A DNA stretch of 64,000 nt from Sporosarcina luteola (lineage in GTDB: Bacteria; Bacillota; Bacilli; Bacillales_A; Planococcaceae): contig NZ_BJYL01000017.1 of NCBI RefSeq assembly GCF_007991495.1, positions 47,881-111,880 on the forward strand. The letters run 5' to 3'. Below, piece by piece: positions 7,345 through 17,116 of the stretch; the first letter of the stretch is position 1, and each line of letters starts with the position of its first letter. Position numbers and translations under genes: made by a program. The notes under the pieces were generated by a model that did no database searches, was not told where the DNA came from, and saw nothing but the letters and a program-made list of their open reading frames with translations.

Positions 7345-9009
7345 ATGAAAAACGATATTTTGCAAGCTTTACAGATAGTCAGCCCAATTCAATTGGAGGA
7401 GCAAATGCTGGTGCGCCCTGCGCATGCCAAGTTAGGCGACTTTGCGTTGCCTTGTTTTCAGTTTGCAAAAGTCTTGCGAAAATCACCAGTCGCTATCGCG
7501 GAGGAGATTGCAGCTTCTGTCAAGCATCCATTGATCCAGAAAGCCGAAGCAGTAAATGGGTACGTCAATCTATTTTTGAACCGGGAAGTCATTGCAACGG
7601 CACTTTTACAAACAGTCTTACAGAAATCCGCTACGTATGGTTCATCAAATGAAGGCAACAGTGGTGTTGTGACAATCGATTTATCGTCCCCCAACATCGC
7701 AAAGCCGTTTTCCATGGGCCATCTGCGTTCCACGGTCATTGGGAATTCCATCGCTTTATTGCTCGAAAAGAATGGGTATCAGCCAGTGAAAATCAACTAC
7801 ATCGGTGATTGGGGCACACAATTCGGGAAGCTGCTCACCGCGTACCGGAAGTGGGGCAACGAGGAAGATGTCCGTCAAGCACCTATCGAAACGCTGTTGA
7901 AACTGTACATCCGTTTTCATGAAGAAGCGGAGTCCGTTCCGTCCTTGAACGATGAAGGTCGCGCGGCATTCAAGGCGCTTGAGGACGGTGATACCGACGC
8001 ACTCGCCCTGTGGGAATGGTTTAAAACCGAGTCGTTGAAGGAATTTCAGCGTATTTATGATCTGCTCGGCGTCACCTTCGATTCTTATAATGGTGAAGCG
8101 TATTATAACGACAAAATGGAGCCTGTCGTGCAGCAGCTCGAAGACAAAGGACTATTGGTCGAATCTGATGGTGCGATGGTTGTGCAACTCGAGGAAGATA
8201 TGCCACCGTGTTTAATTAAAAAATCAGATGGAGCGACGTTGTACGCTACCCGTGATTTGGCTGCCGCCACCGATCGGAAAAACAATTATGATTTCGTAAA
8301 GTCCATTTACGTAGTCGGCAATGAACAAAGCCTTCACTTTACGCAGATCAAAAAAGTACTGGGCAAAATGGGGCATGAATGGGAAAACGACATCACACAC
8401 GTGCCGTTCGGACTTATTCTGCAAGGCGGGAAAAAGATGTCGACGCGTAAAGGCAAGATTGTCCTACTTGAGAAAGTGCTGAAGGAAGCGATCGGGCTAG
8501 CACAGAAAAATATCGAGGAGAAGAATCCGGCTCTTGCCAATCAATCCGACGTGGCTGAAGCTGTCGGGGTCGGGGCAATTCTATTCAGTGACTTGAAGCA
8601 GCACCGGAAGCATGATATTGAATTCAATTTGGAGACGATGCTGCAAGTGGAGGGGGAAACCGGTCCATATGCGCAATACGCTAACGCGAGGGCCCACTCG
8701 ATTTTGCGCAAGGCGGGTGAAGCAAATACTTTTGATGTCGTTGAAGTGAATGACTACGAGTGGGAAACGATCAAATTGCTCGAGCAATTCCCGTTAGCTG
8801 TCAAGCGGGCAGCGAATGATTTAGATCCTTCCATCATTGCAAAATATGCGGTCGACCTCGCACAAGCATTCAATTCGTTTTATGGGAATGTGCCGGTGCT
8901 TTCGGATGAGGCCAACCTTCCTTATCGGGCCTCGCTTGTTCGGTGCGTCACCATCGTCTTAACAGAGTCGATGCGGTTGTTGGGAATGAAGGCTCCCGAG
9001 GAAATGTAA
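7345..9009 (+). CDS. argS: Arginyl-tRNA synthetase
   Basis: This cytoplasmic class I aminoacyl-tRNA synthetase charges tRNA-Arg with arginine. The HIGH-type signature appears as SMGHLRSTVIG near residue 123, preceded by the family motif SSPNIAKP. The KMSKS-type loop is KMSTRKG, and the C-terminal anticodon-binding DALR region begins around residue 440 (EGETGPYAQYANAR). Length (554 aa) is normal. The start is ATG at 7345 with AAAGGGG about 10 nt upstream. The T-box leader with a CGC specifier fits the product. T-box-controlled argS genes are sometimes second copies, which this window cannot settle. Confidence 0.96.
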   Translation: MKNDILQALQIVSPIQLEEQMLVRPAHAKLGDFALPCFQFAKVLRKSPVAIAEEIAASVKHPLIQKAEAVNGYVNLFLNREVIATALLQTVLQKSATYGSSNEGNSGVVTIDLSSPNIAKPFSMGHLRSTVIGNSIALLLEKNGYQPVKINYIGDWGTQFGKLLTAYRKWGNEEDVRQAPIETLLKLYIRFHEEAESVPSLNDEGRAAFKALEDGDTDALALWEWFKTESLKEFQRIYDLLGVTFDSYNGEAYYNDKMEPVVQQLEDKGLLVESDGAMVVQLEEDMPPCLIKKSDGATLYATRDLAAATDRKNNYDFVKSIYVVGNEQSLHFTQIKKVLGKMGHEWENDITHVPFGLILQGGKKMSTRKGKIVLLEKVLKEAIGLAQKNIEEKNPALANQSDVAEAVGVGAILFSDLKQHRKHDIEFNLETMLQVEGETGPYAQYANARAHSILRKAGEANTFDVVEVNDYEWETIKLLEQFPLAVKRAANDLDPSIIAKYAVDLAQAFNSFYGNVPVLSDEANLPYRASLVRCVTIVLTESMRLLGMKAPEEM

Positions 9010-9026
9010 ATGAATTAAGGTGCCAG

Positions 9027-9077
9027 ATGAAAAAAGCAAACGCTCCGTCACTTATTGGCGGAGTGTTTGCTTTTTTA
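9027..9077. terminator. Bidirectional terminator between argS and the chemoreceptor gene
   Basis: A perfect stem AGCAAACGCTCCG / CGGAGTGTTTGCT (one G-T pair) is flanked by AAAAAA on the left and TTTTTT on the right, so it can terminate argS on the plus strand and mcp on the minus strand. Confidence 0.9.
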
Positions 9078-9106
9078 GTCTTGAATTTATTTTTATGAGG
9101 AGTGGC

Positions 9107-9306
9107 TTGAGCGCGGGAACAGCTTGCTTGAGCGCGGAATCCACTTCCTTGAGCGCGGAACTCGATTCTTTGAGCGCGGGACCGGATTCCTTGAGCGCCG
9201 AACCCGATTCTTTGAGCGCCGAACCCGATTCCTTGAGCGCGGAACCCACTCCCTTGAGCGCCGAACCCGATTCCTTGAGCGCGATACCCGCTTCCATGAG
9301 CGTGGG
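9107..9306. repeat. 21-bp tandem array 3 (TTGAGCGC core)
   Basis: TTGAGCGC recurs at 9107, 9128, 9149, 9170, 9191, 9212, 9233, 9254 and 9275, with a variant ATGAGCGT at 9296: ten units with no indel. The core is followed by a semi-conserved GGAACCCGATTCC-like spacer. Because 21 is a multiple of 3, all frames look open and encode heptad-like peptides, but no ribosome site precedes them. The array lies between the shared terminator and the mcp stop, so it is in the 3' untranslated part of the mcp transcript. Confidence 0.9.
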
Positions 9307-9308
9307 AC

Positions 9309-11411
9309 TTAAAGCAACTTAAACCGTTCAACGATCCCTTGCAGTTCATTTGCGATATTCTTCATGCGCGTCGTTGAATCAGCGACACGTTCTAATTCGC
9401 TTTGTTGAGCAACCGAAGAAGCGCTCACTTGTTCAGCAGATGCTGCTGTTTCTTCTGATACAGCCGATACGCTTTGAATGGAAGTCATCACTTGATCTTT
9501 GTGCTCAAGCATTTCGGTTAATTCAGCTGTCAATTCTTTGATGGACACACTCATCTGTCCCGTCAGCTCCGCGTTTTCCATAAAGGATGATTCGGTGCCT
9601 GCGACAGACTTGTTTTGACCTTCCATCATTTGACGATTGGACTCGATAACTGCGGAAGTTTGTTTGGATTCCGTAATGATTTCTTGAACAGTCTGCTGGA
9701 TCACTTCAGTTTCCACTCTTGACTGTTCCGCAAGTTTACGAACTTCCTCCGCGACAACTGCAAACCCTTTGCCGTGTTCCCCAGCCCGTGCTGCCTCAAT
9801 GCTCGCATTCAAAGCGAGAAGATTCGTCTGCCCGGTAATGCTTTGAATCGAAGTAATGACTTGATCGATCGCAGCAATTTTAGTCGAGAGCGCATCCATT
9901 TGCTGTTGAACTCTCGTATTCATTTCATTCGCAGTTTCGTTATGCTCTCGCAAACTTTGCACTTCCGTAATTCCTTTTTCCGTCGATGCGACTGTTTGTT
10001 TAGACAACGCATCCATGCTATCGGCAAGACGGGAAAGCGTGTTGATCTGCTCCGCCAATTCAGTCATCCGGTTGCTCGTTTCTTCCGTATCCTCTGATTG
10101 AGTGGAAGCACCTTGCGCAATTTCATTTGTCGCCAACGATACTTCTTCGCTGGACGCGACAATCTCCTCAAATGCATGGTGGATATGCGCCGTGGAATCA
10201 CTTAATTCATTTGAAGAAAAGCGTACTGCACTCATTGCCTGATTCGTTTGACGCAACATATCGTTATAAGCGGTCGCCACAGCCCCAATTTCATCGTTGC
10301 GGATATATTGCTCCTCAACGTATTGCGTTATGTCACCAGTTGCTGCTTTTTCAATAGATCGCTGTAAGTAAGCTAACGGCTTCAGCTGTTTGAAGATGAA
10401 CCACGATGTCACTCCCGCCATCAATACAACGATCACAATTGCCGCAATAAAAGTCACTAACAGAATCTTATTGAAAGTAGTAAGGATTTTGGATCGCGGC
10501 AATACCGTTTGCACGGACCATACATCATCTATATGATCAAGCATGATTGGCGCGAAAGCATTAAATGACTTCTCATTCAAGCTTTGGGAATCCACATACA
10601 ATGTTGCGGTTTGCCCTTGATCCAATTTTTCTTTCATACTTTCCCAATCAACTGAATCGCTCATATTCGTTCCAATCATTTCTGCTTTCAAGCTATTCGC
10701 CGTCAAGTTGCCTGTCTCCGTTATGATTGAAGCATACCCACCGTCAGGCTGAATCGATGTCACCAATTCATTAAGGAAGTCGATTGTTATATCTGCCGCC
10801 AATACTCCAAGAAGCTGACCGGATTCAGTCTCAAGCGGCACAGCCATAGTCGTCATTAGCACTGTTTTGTCGCCTGCATCATATTCGTGAGGTTCTGTCA
10901 GTACAGCTCGCTTTTCACTTTTAGGAATCGCATACCAATCCCCGTTGCCTGCGACGTCGTATCCCACTAGCCCTCTCAAATCCATGCTATCGCCTTCCTT
11001 GTATAAGTAAGGGATAAGCCTTTTGGATGAATCAACTATGTTTTTATCAACCTGATCATCAAGTGGAATCATACCGCTCTCGAATACAGCAGCCATACCG
11101 ATCGCATCCGTGTTATCTTTTAAATTTCTTTCCATAATATCAAGGATTTCTACAGTTGTAAGATTTCCCTGCGAATGCAATGTTTCAAAAATACGCTTCG
11201 TAGCATGCAGCATTTCATCGGTTTTGCTGAATCTCTTGCTTATTTCCGCTGCGCTCAACTGAGTGTTTTCTATTGCATTCTTTTCAGCGTCTGCTACGGT
11301 TTGTCCGTGTAAAATTGTGCTCGTTATAACCGTATAGGCGATGAACAGCAGTAAAAACAGACCGATAATTAATCCAGATAACTTCCAAGCAATACTCTTT
11401 CGCTTTTTCAT
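9309..11411 (-). CDS. Methyl-accepting chemotaxis protein with extracellular Cache sensor
   Basis: This is a transmembrane chemoreceptor of 700 aa that would signal through CheA/CheW. Order of parts: first membrane segment at about residues 12-34, an extracellular dCache-like sensor to about 315 (motifs such as [18 protein letters not shown] and [14 protein letters not shown]), a second membrane segment at about 320-342, a HAMP domain, then the coiled-coil signalling domain with the hairpin tip [22 protein letters not shown] lies before the ATG. It is a single gene with no chemotaxis operon around it; dCache receptors of this type often bind amino acids, but the ligand cannot be read from the sequence. 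Confidence 0.93.
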   Translation of the reverse strand: MKKRKSIAWKLSGLIIGLFLLLFIAYTVITSTILHGQTVADAEKNAIENTQLSAAEISKRFSKTDEMLHATKRIFETLHSQGNLTTVEILDIMERNLKDNTDAIGMAAVFESGMIPLDDQVDKNIVDSSKRLIPYLYKEGDSMDLRGLVGYDVAGNGDWYAIPKSEKRAVLTEPHEYDAGDKTVLMTTMAVPLETESGQLLGVLAADITIDFLNELVTSIQPDGGYASIITETGNLTANSLKAEMIGTNMSDSVDWESMKEKLDQGQTATLYVDSQSLNEKSFNAFAPIMLDHIDDVWSVQTVLPRSKILTTFNKILLVTFIAAIVIVVLMAGVTSWFIFKQLKPLAYLQRSIEKAATGDITQYVEEQYIRNDEIGAVATAYNDMLRQTNQAMSAVRFSSNELSDSTAHIHHAFEEIVASSEEVSLATNEIAQGASTQSEDTEETSNRMTELAEQINTLSRLADSMDALSKQTVASTEKGITEVQSLREHNETANEMNTRVQQQMDALSTKIAAIDQVITSIQSITGQTNLLALNASIEAARAGEHGKGFAVVAEEVRKLAEQSRVETEVIQQTVQEIITESKQTSAVIESNRQMMEGQNKSVAGTESSFMENAELTGQMSVSIKELTAELTEMLEHKDQVMTSIQSVSAVSEETAASAEQVSASSVAQQSELERVADSTTRMKNIANELQGIVERFKLL

Positions 11412-11453
11412 ACTGAAACATCTCCATTAGTACCATAGTAGTAGAACAGTAGT

Positions 11454-11482
11454 ATTATAGCAGACGCAAAAATAATTATAAA
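11454..11482 (-). promoter_or_regulatory. Possible SigA promoter of the chemoreceptor gene
   Basis: On the minus strand a TATAAT box (11454-11459) lies 17 bp from a weak -35 TTTATA (11477-11482), about 43 bp before the start codon. The poor -35 keeps confidence low; no SigD-type GCCGATAA motif was seen. Confidence 0.4.
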
Positions 11483-11517
11483 TAACTAAAGTAAAGTTCC
11501 ATATTTCTAAAAACACA

Positions 11518-11560
11518 ATAAAAAAAGAATGGTTCGCCAGGTTCAGCGATACCATTCTTT
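11518..11560 (-). terminator. Intrinsic terminator of the AGCS symporter gene
   Basis: On the minus strand AAAGAATGGT / ACCATTCTTT is a perfect 10-bp stem followed by TTTTATT. Confidence 0.9.
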
Positions 11561-11564
11561 ATCC

Positions 11565-12956
11565 TCATTCTTCCTCCCAGCATTCAGCGCCCTTCAAGCC
11601 AGGAATCGTACTTGCTTTAAACACCGGATTCTTTCCTTGTCTCCGCTGCGCTGTAAAATCATCCAACACTTTAAAGGCCACTTTTCCTAATAAAAGAATG
11701 ACAAGGAGATTCATAATTGCCATCAGACCCATGAACAAGTCCGCCATACTCCAAACGATGTCCACTTTTGCCATCGCGCCGAACATGACCATGCCTAGAA
11801 CTACGATCCGGTACATCGTCATCCATGATTTATGGGCTTTAATGAATTCAATATTCGTTTCTCCATAATAATAATTCCCTACGATCGAACTGAATGCAAA
11901 GAACATAATCGCAATCGCAACGAAATACGGTGCCCATGAACCGACGTGAACAGCCATCGAAGACTGCGTCAACAAAATACCGCTCTCTTCGCCTTTATCA
12001 TACAAGCCTGCAAGTATAATGATGAATGCGGTTGCCGAGCAGATAATAATTGTGTCAAAAAACACACCAAGACTTTGAACGAGCCCTTGTTTTGCCGGAT
12101 GGGTGACATTCGCAGTCGCAGCGGCATTCGGCACGCTCCCCATACCTGCTTCATTTGAGAATAAACCACGTCGGACACCTTGCATCATCGCAGCGCCGAC
12201 ACCGCCGCCAGCCATTTCTTTAATGCCGAAAGCATGTTCAAAAATCAAAGCAATCATCGCAGGAATTTCTGTAATATTTATAGCCACAACGAAAAGCGCA
12301 ATGAGCAGATAAAATACAGCCATAATCGGAACAATCGATTGCGTCACCTTAACGATTCTGTGCACGCCGCCAAAAATAATAACTGCTGTCAAAGCAACAA
12401 GAATGAGTCCGACTACCCAATACGGAAGATTGAACACATCATGAAATGACTGACTAATTGTGTTTGATTGAACCGAGTTGAAGATGAACCCAAAACTCAA
12501 CGTCAGGAGAATCGCGAAAACGACACCCAATTTTCGAAGGCCGAGCGCCTTCTCCATATAATAGGCTGGACCTCCGCGGAATGTATTGCCGTCGCGCACT
12601 TTATACACTTGCGCAAGCGTACTTTCTACGAACGCCGTCGCCATCCCGATAACGGCAATGACCCACATCCAGAAGACGGCACCCGGTCCGCCAATCCCAA
12701 TTGCCAGCGCAACCCCGGTTACGTTCCCTGTTCCAACTCTGGAAGCCGCACTGATCGTAAACGCCTGGAATGCCGAAACGCCATGGTCGCTCCCCTTCTT
12801 TTCGAAAATAAGTCGAAACATCTCTCTAAATAAACGAATTTGGACAAATTTCGTCCTGAATGTAAAATAAAGACCAATCGCCAATAGAAGCCCAATCAGT
12901 ATGTATGTCCATAAGAAATCATTCGCTGGACCGACCAACCACTCTAAAACGCCCAT
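11565..12956 (-). CDS. AGCS-family sodium:amino-acid symporter
   Basis: This is a membrane transporter of the alanine or glycine:cation symporter family (AlsT/DagA-like), importing a small amino acid with sodium. Family signatures are visible: GTGNVTGVALAIGIGGPGAVFWMW in the first third, with the related GGPAYYME and NSVQSNTISQ segments, and about eleven hydrophobic spans. The frame stays open to 13130, but GGGAG lies 8 nt before the ATG at 12956 (463 aa) and the product from there starts with the usual LEWLVGPANDFLWTY. The upstream 58 codons correspond to the structured leader RNA, not protein. It is a single-gene transcript with promoter, leader and terminator. Confidence 0.92.
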   Translation of the reverse strand: MGVLEWLVGPANDFLWTYILIGLLLAIGLYFTFRTKFVQIRLFREMFRLIFEKKGSDHGVSAFQAFTISAASRVGTGNVTGVALAIGIGGPGAVFWMWVIAVIGMATAFVESTLAQVYKVRDGNTFRGGPAYYMEKALGLRKLGVVFAILLTLSFGFIFNSVQSNTISQSFHDVFNLPYWVVGLILVALTAVIIFGGVHRIVKVTQSIVPIMAVFYLLIALFVVAINITEIPAMIALIFEHAFGIKEMAGGGVGAAMMQGVRRGLFSNEAGMGSVPNAAATANVTHPAKQGLVQSLGVFFDTIIICSATAFIIILAGLYDKGEESGILLTQSSMAVHVGSWAPYFVAIAIMFFAFSSIVGNYYYGETNIEFIKAHKSWMTMYRIVVLGMVMFGAMAKVDIVWSMADLFMGLMAIMNLLVILLLGKVAFKVLDDFTAQRRQGKNPVFKASTIPGLKGAECWEEE

Positions 12957-13040
12957 CAACAACACTCCCTTCTTGATCAAACAAGCTTTTACTAATCTGT
13001 TTACCCCTCCAACGCTAAAAAAACTCACTTTGCAAAAAAG

Positions 13041-13103
13041 AAAAACCACCAAGTCAAAATAGACTCGGAGGCTCAGAAGCTGGTGATGACATATACCACT
13101 TCT
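13041..13103 (-). promoter_or_regulatory. Structured leader with terminator upstream of the AGCS symporter
   Basis: In the transcript a hairpin AGAAG-TGGT / ACCA-G-CTTCT (13075-13103) is followed by a 10-bp stem CCTCCGAGTC / GACTTGGTGG (13046-13071, one mismatch, one G-U) and TTTTT. The terminator lies between a plausible promoter and the gene, with about 85 nt from it to the start codon, the layout of an attenuator or small riboswitch. It does not match the glycine riboswitch, T-box or other classes I can recall. Confidence 0.7.
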
Positions 13104-13128
13104 CAAAAACAGATTACCGACTTGATAC

Positions 13129-13156
13129 ATTTTACCATCGCTCCATCATTTTTCAA
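13129..13156 (-). promoter_or_regulatory. SigA-type promoter of the AGCS symporter leader
   Basis: On the minus strand TTGAAA (13151-13156) and TAAAAT (13129-13134) are separated by 16 bp. Transcription would start about 25 nt before the first leader hairpin. Confidence 0.65.
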
Positions 13157-13240
13157 CCTTTTTTAGGCAATAATGGGGCGTTTTTGGTTACCACTTATTG
13201 GTTGCCACTGATTGACTACAATTTCGCTTCAAAAACAGCT

Positions 13241-13270
13241 AAAAGCGAGCCGCCCGAAAGCGACTCGCTC
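13241..13270 (-). terminator. Terminator of the bce operon
   Basis: On the minus strand AGCGAGTCG / CGGCTCGCT (one mismatch) with a short loop is followed by TTTTAG, just past the bceB stop codon. Confidence 0.7.
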
Positions 13271-13288
13271 ATTGAACCGATCTATTCA

Positions 13289-15220
13289 TCAAAGTGCTGC
13301 CTTCACCGTTTTCCGATAATAGCCGACCGTCAAGAACGCGAAAACGAGATAAATCAAAGCATAGATCCCCATCGCTATAGATGCCGGCAACGTAATGTCA
13401 GACATGAAGATGAACGACGCCGCTTTCATCGCAAAGATGGAGTGCAGCAAGCCGATCAGGAGAGGTACACCGAAGACAAACATTTGCTTGCGCACAATGC
13501 CCCCCATAATGTCTTGTACTGTGAAGCCCAATTGACGCAACGTTGCGTAGCTGCTTCTTTCCTGCTCTGCTTCCGTCATTTGCTTGAAGTATAAGATGCT
13601 GCCCGTTGAAACAAGGAACACAAGACCTAAGAAGCCTGAGATGAAGATGAGCAGTCCATTGCTTTGCATGGATGCAAGATAATTCGAATAGTAATCAAAC
13701 CTAGCGCGATTGTTATCTGTCATCTCCATAAAGATATCCGATGCTTTGACAAGATCTTTTTTATCCTTCAGATTAACACCATAAGCCATCATAATTTGGC
13801 TGTCGATCGTTTCATCGGAGGAAAATTCCTTTATTTCCTCATAAAGTTCTTCTTTCACTACCAGTTGTGAACCTCCGCTTGGTGGATTGAGTACATTCCC
13901 TTCTCCGATTTTGACAATGGAAATATCAAGTCCGTCATGCGGCGCATACAGCTTGAAGTTAACCGGAACTTCAGTTGACTTCATTAACCAATAAGTTGAC
14001 GCTCCGTAGTAATAGGCTGATTGAGCATCGGGGATTTCAATGTCAACGCCCGCTTCCTGCAATTGTTTTTCATTCACAACACTGACCCAAAATCGCGAAT
14101 TCAACAATTTATTCACGCTGTTCTCCTCAAACTCCCCATCTAACTGCAACGTTTCAATCGGGGAATACTGATAAGCGATGTCTTGACGCTGCAGTTCATC
14201 AGTAAATTGCTTCGCTTCCGCTTCTCCCGTACTTCCGCCAGTCGGTATGAATAAAAAGTCGACAGGATAGATTAAACGCGTTTCTTTTTCCGTTGAATAA
14301 TACAGGGAATATGCGCCCGCCAGCATCGCCAACGTCATTGCGGACAATACCGTAATAATCGTCAATGAATTCGCATTGCCTTTCATTCTGTGCATAATCG
14401 GCGCTAGCGACAAACTGTTGTACAGGCCAAGATGACCTTGCTTTCGCTTACGGATTTGATAAAACAACCAACTGATTGTCACGCGGAATAGTAAATACGT
14501 GCCAAGAATTGTCGAAGCCAAAACGACCAGCATATTGACGAATAACAGCTCATTTAACATTCTGCCGGACAACCAATATCCGAATGCGATAAGCGCCATC
14601 CCTATAATTGCAAGAATTCCTGACATAAACGCTTTTGGCTTTTTCGGATGCTCGCCCGTCTTATCCGCATTGAATAACCCAAGCAATGTATTGCGGTATA
14701 CAGCGACGACCATTTGGATCGACGTAAGAACGATAATTGCTAGGAATACAAAGACCGTTTGGACGACTGCCTCCGTCGAAAACGTCATTTCAATAAACCC
14801 GTCAAATCCAACGAGCTTCATTAACAATAATAAAAACAAGCGTGAAACTAGAATTCCTACACCAATTCCAATCGCGAGGGCTCCGGCGCTTAGTAACGTA
14901 TTTTCGATAATCAAAAGACGTGCAACTGCTCCTTTAGTGAGCCCTATCAATTGATACAGCCCAATTTCCCGGCTTCTTCTTTTCAAGAAAATCGCATTTG
15001 CATAGACAACGAAAATCCCTGCGATGAACAACAACAGGATGCCTGCCGCTTTAAATGCCGAACCCATACTGCCGCCTGATCGTGCAATGACCGATGGATC
15101 ATGCTGCAACGTCGCAAAAACGAAGTACAGCACGACACTGAAAATGAGCGCAAAAAAGTAAAGATAGTAATGCTTGATGTTTTTCCGCATACTGCGGATG
15201 ACGAGATCAAAGAGCGTCAA
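13289..15220 (-). CDS. bceB: BceB-type ABC transporter permease (peptide antibiotic sensing/detoxification)
   Basis: This is the membrane permease of a Bce-type ABC transporter, which both protects against cell-wall-active peptides such as bacitracin and signals to its histidine kinase. It has about ten membrane spans, with the large extracellular domain between spans 7 and 8 (roughly residues 315-530) typical of BceB, and FtsX-like regions at both ends. Length (about 643 aa) is normal. The longest frame starts with GTG at 15241, but GGGGG lies 8 nt before a TTG at 15220, giving an N-terminus like other BceB proteins; that start overlaps bceA by 14 bp. It is last in bceRSAB. Confidence 0.92.
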   Translation of the reverse strand: MTLFDLVIRSMRKNIKHYYLYFFALIFSVVLYFVFATLQHDPSVIARSGGSMGSAFKAAGILLLFIAGIFVVYANAIFLKRRSREIGLYQLIGLTKGAVARLLIIENTLLSAGALAIGIGVGILVSRLFLLLLMKLVGFDGFIEMTFSTEAVVQTVFVFLAIIVLTSIQMVVAVYRNTLLGLFNADKTGEHPKKPKAFMSGILAIIGMALIAFGYWLSGRMLNELLFVNMLVVLASTILGTYLLFRVTISWLFYQIRKRKQGHLGLYNSLSLAPIMHRMKGNANSLTIITVLSAMTLAMLAGAYSLYYSTEKETRLIYPVDFLFIPTGGSTGEAEAKQFTDELQRQDIAYQYSPIETLQLDGEFEENSVNKLLNSRFWVSVVNEKQLQEAGVDIEIPDAQSAYYYGASTYWLMKSTEVPVNFKLYAPHDGLDISIVKIGEGNVLNPPSGGSQLVVKEELYEEIKEFSSDETIDSQIMMAYGVNLKDKKDLVKASDIFMEMTDNNRARFDYYSNYLASMQSNGLLIFISGFLGLVFLVSTGSILYFKQMTEAEQERSSYATLRQLGFTVQDIMGGIVRKQMFVFGVPLLIGLLHSIFAMKAASFIFMSDITLPASIAMGIYALIYLVFAFLTVGYYRKTVKAAL

Positions 15221-15983
15221 CGCTGTCACCCCCGAGAACACCTTGCACCTTCAGAATTTCCTGGAAGAAGGCCTGTCTCGTCTTATCGCCGCGGTACAAT
15301 TCCGAATAGATATTGCCATCTTTCAAGAACACGACTCGGCTGCAGTAACTCGATGCGACCGGGTCATGCGTTACCATCATGATCGTGACGCCACGTTGTT
15401 TATTGACATCTTCCAACGTTCCAAGCAACGAAGACGCAGATTTCGAATCAAGCGCGCCTGTCGGTTCATCCGCGAACACCATGGATGGCTTGTTGATGAG
15501 CGCTCGCGCCGCGGAAGTCCGCTGTTTTTGACCGCCCGAAATTTCATGTGGGTATTTATCCGCCAATTCCTTAATTCCTAAAATATCGGCAATCGATTTG
15601 AATTGATCCTCCGCTACCCGCTTCTTCATTTTGCCGAGCGACACAGGCAATAGGATATTTTCCTTTACCGTCAACGTATCAAGAAGATTGTAGTCTTGGA
15701 AGATGAACCCTAACTTATCGCGCCTGAATGCGGATAATTCTCGATCCTTCATCTTTGAAATATCTGAGTCGCCGATAAGGATCGAACCTTCCGTCGTGCG
15801 GTCAATTGTCGCAAGAACGTTCAACAGCGTCGTTTTTCCGGCACCGGATGCCCCCATAATCCCGACGAACTCCCCTTCCATCACACGCAAATCGATCCCT
15901 TTTAAAACTTCCTGCACATTGCCCCGCGTGCCGTACGATTTCCGGATATTTTGAGCATGTAGTACTGTTTTGTGTTGATCCAT
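15207..15983 (-). CDS. bceA: BceA-type ABC transporter ATP-binding protein
   Basis: This is the ATPase of the Bce-type transporter. It carries Walker [13 protein letters not shown]-loop [16 protein letters not shown] signature [15 protein letters not shown], Walker [13 protein letters not shown] and the switch His in MMVTHDP. Two ATG codons are adjacent (15986, 15983); GGAGG lies 4 nt from the first and 7 nt from the second, so the second is chosen (258 aa). It overlaps bceB, so the two are coupled. The 97-bp gap to bceS contains its own regulatory site, as expected for a target promoter of BceR. Confidence 0.95.
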   Translation of the reverse strand: MDQHKTVLHAQNIRKSYGTRGNVQEVLKGIDLRVMEGEFVGIMGASGAGKTTLLNVLATIDRTTEGSILIGDSDISKMKDRELSAFRRDKLGFIFQDYNLLDTLTVKENILLPVSLGKMKKRVAEDQFKSIADILGIKELADKYPHEISGGQKQRTSAARALINKPSMVFADEPTGALDSKSASSLLGTLEDVNKQRGVTIMMVTHDPVASSYCSRVVFLKDGNIYSELYRGDKTRQAFFQEILKVQGVLGGDSVDAL

Positions 15984-16071
15984 CATGATTCCTCCCTGTT
16001 TGCTATATCCTTATCTTAAAGTGTGAAGTTCTTTCGGTCGTTTGATTTAGATGACAAACAGGTCGGCCAAT

Positions 16072-16087
16072 GTGACAATGTTGTCAC
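16072..16087. promoter_or_regulatory. Putative BceR operator upstream of bceA
   Basis: The perfect palindrome GTGACA-ATGT-TGTCAC fits the TnACA-N4-TGTnA pattern described for BceR-like regulators. It overlaps the last codon of bceS and lies about 90 bp before the bceA start, so bceAB probably has its own inducible promoter in addition to read-through from bceRS. Confidence 0.75.
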
Positions 16088-17106
16088 GTTCGTGTAGCAT
16101 CAAATTCATTTTCGGTAGAAAACGTCATTTTCATTGTTGTTCCTTCGTTCATCACAGAGTTAGCGGAAAGCGTAATCCCGATTTTCATCGCGACTTGATG
16201 GGCAAGGTACAAACCGAGCCCTGTCGCCGCATTATGAAGCCTTCCCGTGCCCCCGGTGAACCCTTTGTCGAAAATACGGGGAAGATCGTGAGCCGGGATT
16301 CCCGGACCTTCATCTTTGATCATTAAAACCGGATGCCCCCCTGCCGAATGGTCGGTCATTATGCAGATGGTGCCTCCAGGCGGACTATATTTCACCGCGT
16401 TCGTCAGCATTTGACGAATGATGAAACGGCACCACTTGCTGTCCGTGATCACTTCCATCTCTTCTCCTTCGATTTCCACCGCGATATTTTTCTCGATGCA
16501 CCAAGATTGCAGCTCACGGATTTCGGGAGTAATCAGTTGAGGCGTTCTGATTTTTTCCAAAGTATAATCCGTTTCGAGTGCAGGCAATCGCGAAATGTAG
16601 AGTTGGCGGTCGATGAGAAGGTAAACCCGCAGCCAATCGGACTCGATTTTCCGAATGGCCGGATCTTGCCGGTTCGCATCAATTGTCATTTTCATTGCCG
16701 TGAGCGGCGCTTTTACTTCATGCACCCACGCAGCGGTATAATCGCTTTCCATAAGGTTCTTCGCCCTTAATTCCGAAAGTTTTTCTAACTGATCCTTCGC
16801 CAATTGACGCAATAACTCATTAATCGTCTCATCGCGGCTAAAAAGTGGAGTGGGCAAGCCTTCCTGCCAATCCCCCACACGTTCTTCTGAAATACGAAGC
16901 AGCGCCTTCGTAAATTTCGTTTCTCTTTTATAGCGCCAAATGATGAATGAAACGAAGATCGCAACGAGCAACGTATTCAGATACATGAGAGAGCCCAGTT
17001 CCATCGAAATGCCTTTATCGATCCAAATAAGCACGTCTGTACATATAAGAACCGTGGCGAAAAGCAGCATCCAACTCTTCATATCTTTTACATATTGAAT
17101 GAACAT
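16084..17106 (-). CDS. bceS: BceS-type intramembrane-sensing histidine kinase
   Basis: This sensor kinase has two closely spaced N-terminal membrane helices (about residues 12-32 and 37-57) and almost no extracellular loop, the hallmark of kinases that sense through the partner ABC transporter. The DHp region carries the phospho-acceptor His in AAWVHEVKAPLTAMK, followed by an N box near NAVKYSPPGG, a G1 box DEGPGIPAHD and G2 GLGLYLA. The frame extends to 17187, but GAGGGGG just before the ATG at 17106 marks the start (340 aa). It lies 10 bp after bceR in the same operon. Confidence 0.94.
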   Translation of the reverse strand: MFIQYVKDMKSWMLLFATVLICTDVLIWIDKGISMELGSLMYLNTLLVAIFVSFIIWRYKRETKFTKALLRISEERVGDWQEGLPTPLFSRDETINELLRQLAKDQLEKLSELRAKNLMESDYTAAWVHEVKAPLTAMKMTIDANRQDPAIRKIESDWLRVYLLIDRQLYISRLPALETDYTLEKIRTPQLITPEIRELQSWCIEKNIAVEIEGEEMEVITDSKWCRFIIRQMLTNAVKYSPPGGTICIMTDHSAGGHPVLMIKDEGPGIPAHDLPRIFDKGFTGGTGRLHNAATGLGLYLAHQVAMKIGITLSANSVMNEGTTMKMTFSTENEFDATRT

Positions 17107-17116
17107 CAAATCCCCC

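Noticed and set aside
9052..9297. Open frames on both strands encoding repeated peptides (for example ALKESGS units)
   Set aside because: They are by-products of the 21-bp array: the period is divisible by 3, so every frame is open. There is no ribosome site and the same effect is seen in arrays 4, 6 and 7.
11954..12833. Several plus-strand open frames opposite the AGCS gene
   Set aside because: Antisense shadows of a well-supported membrane transporter gene with no ribosome sites.
12957..13130. 58-codon N-terminal extension of the AGCS symporter
   Set aside because: It runs through a promoter-proximal terminator hairpin, and the ribosome site supports the ATG at 12956.
13185..13215. TACCACTTA and TGCCACTGA near the bceB terminator, resembling the array core
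   Set aside because: The two copies are 14 bp apart, not 21, and there are only two of them; at most a remnant.
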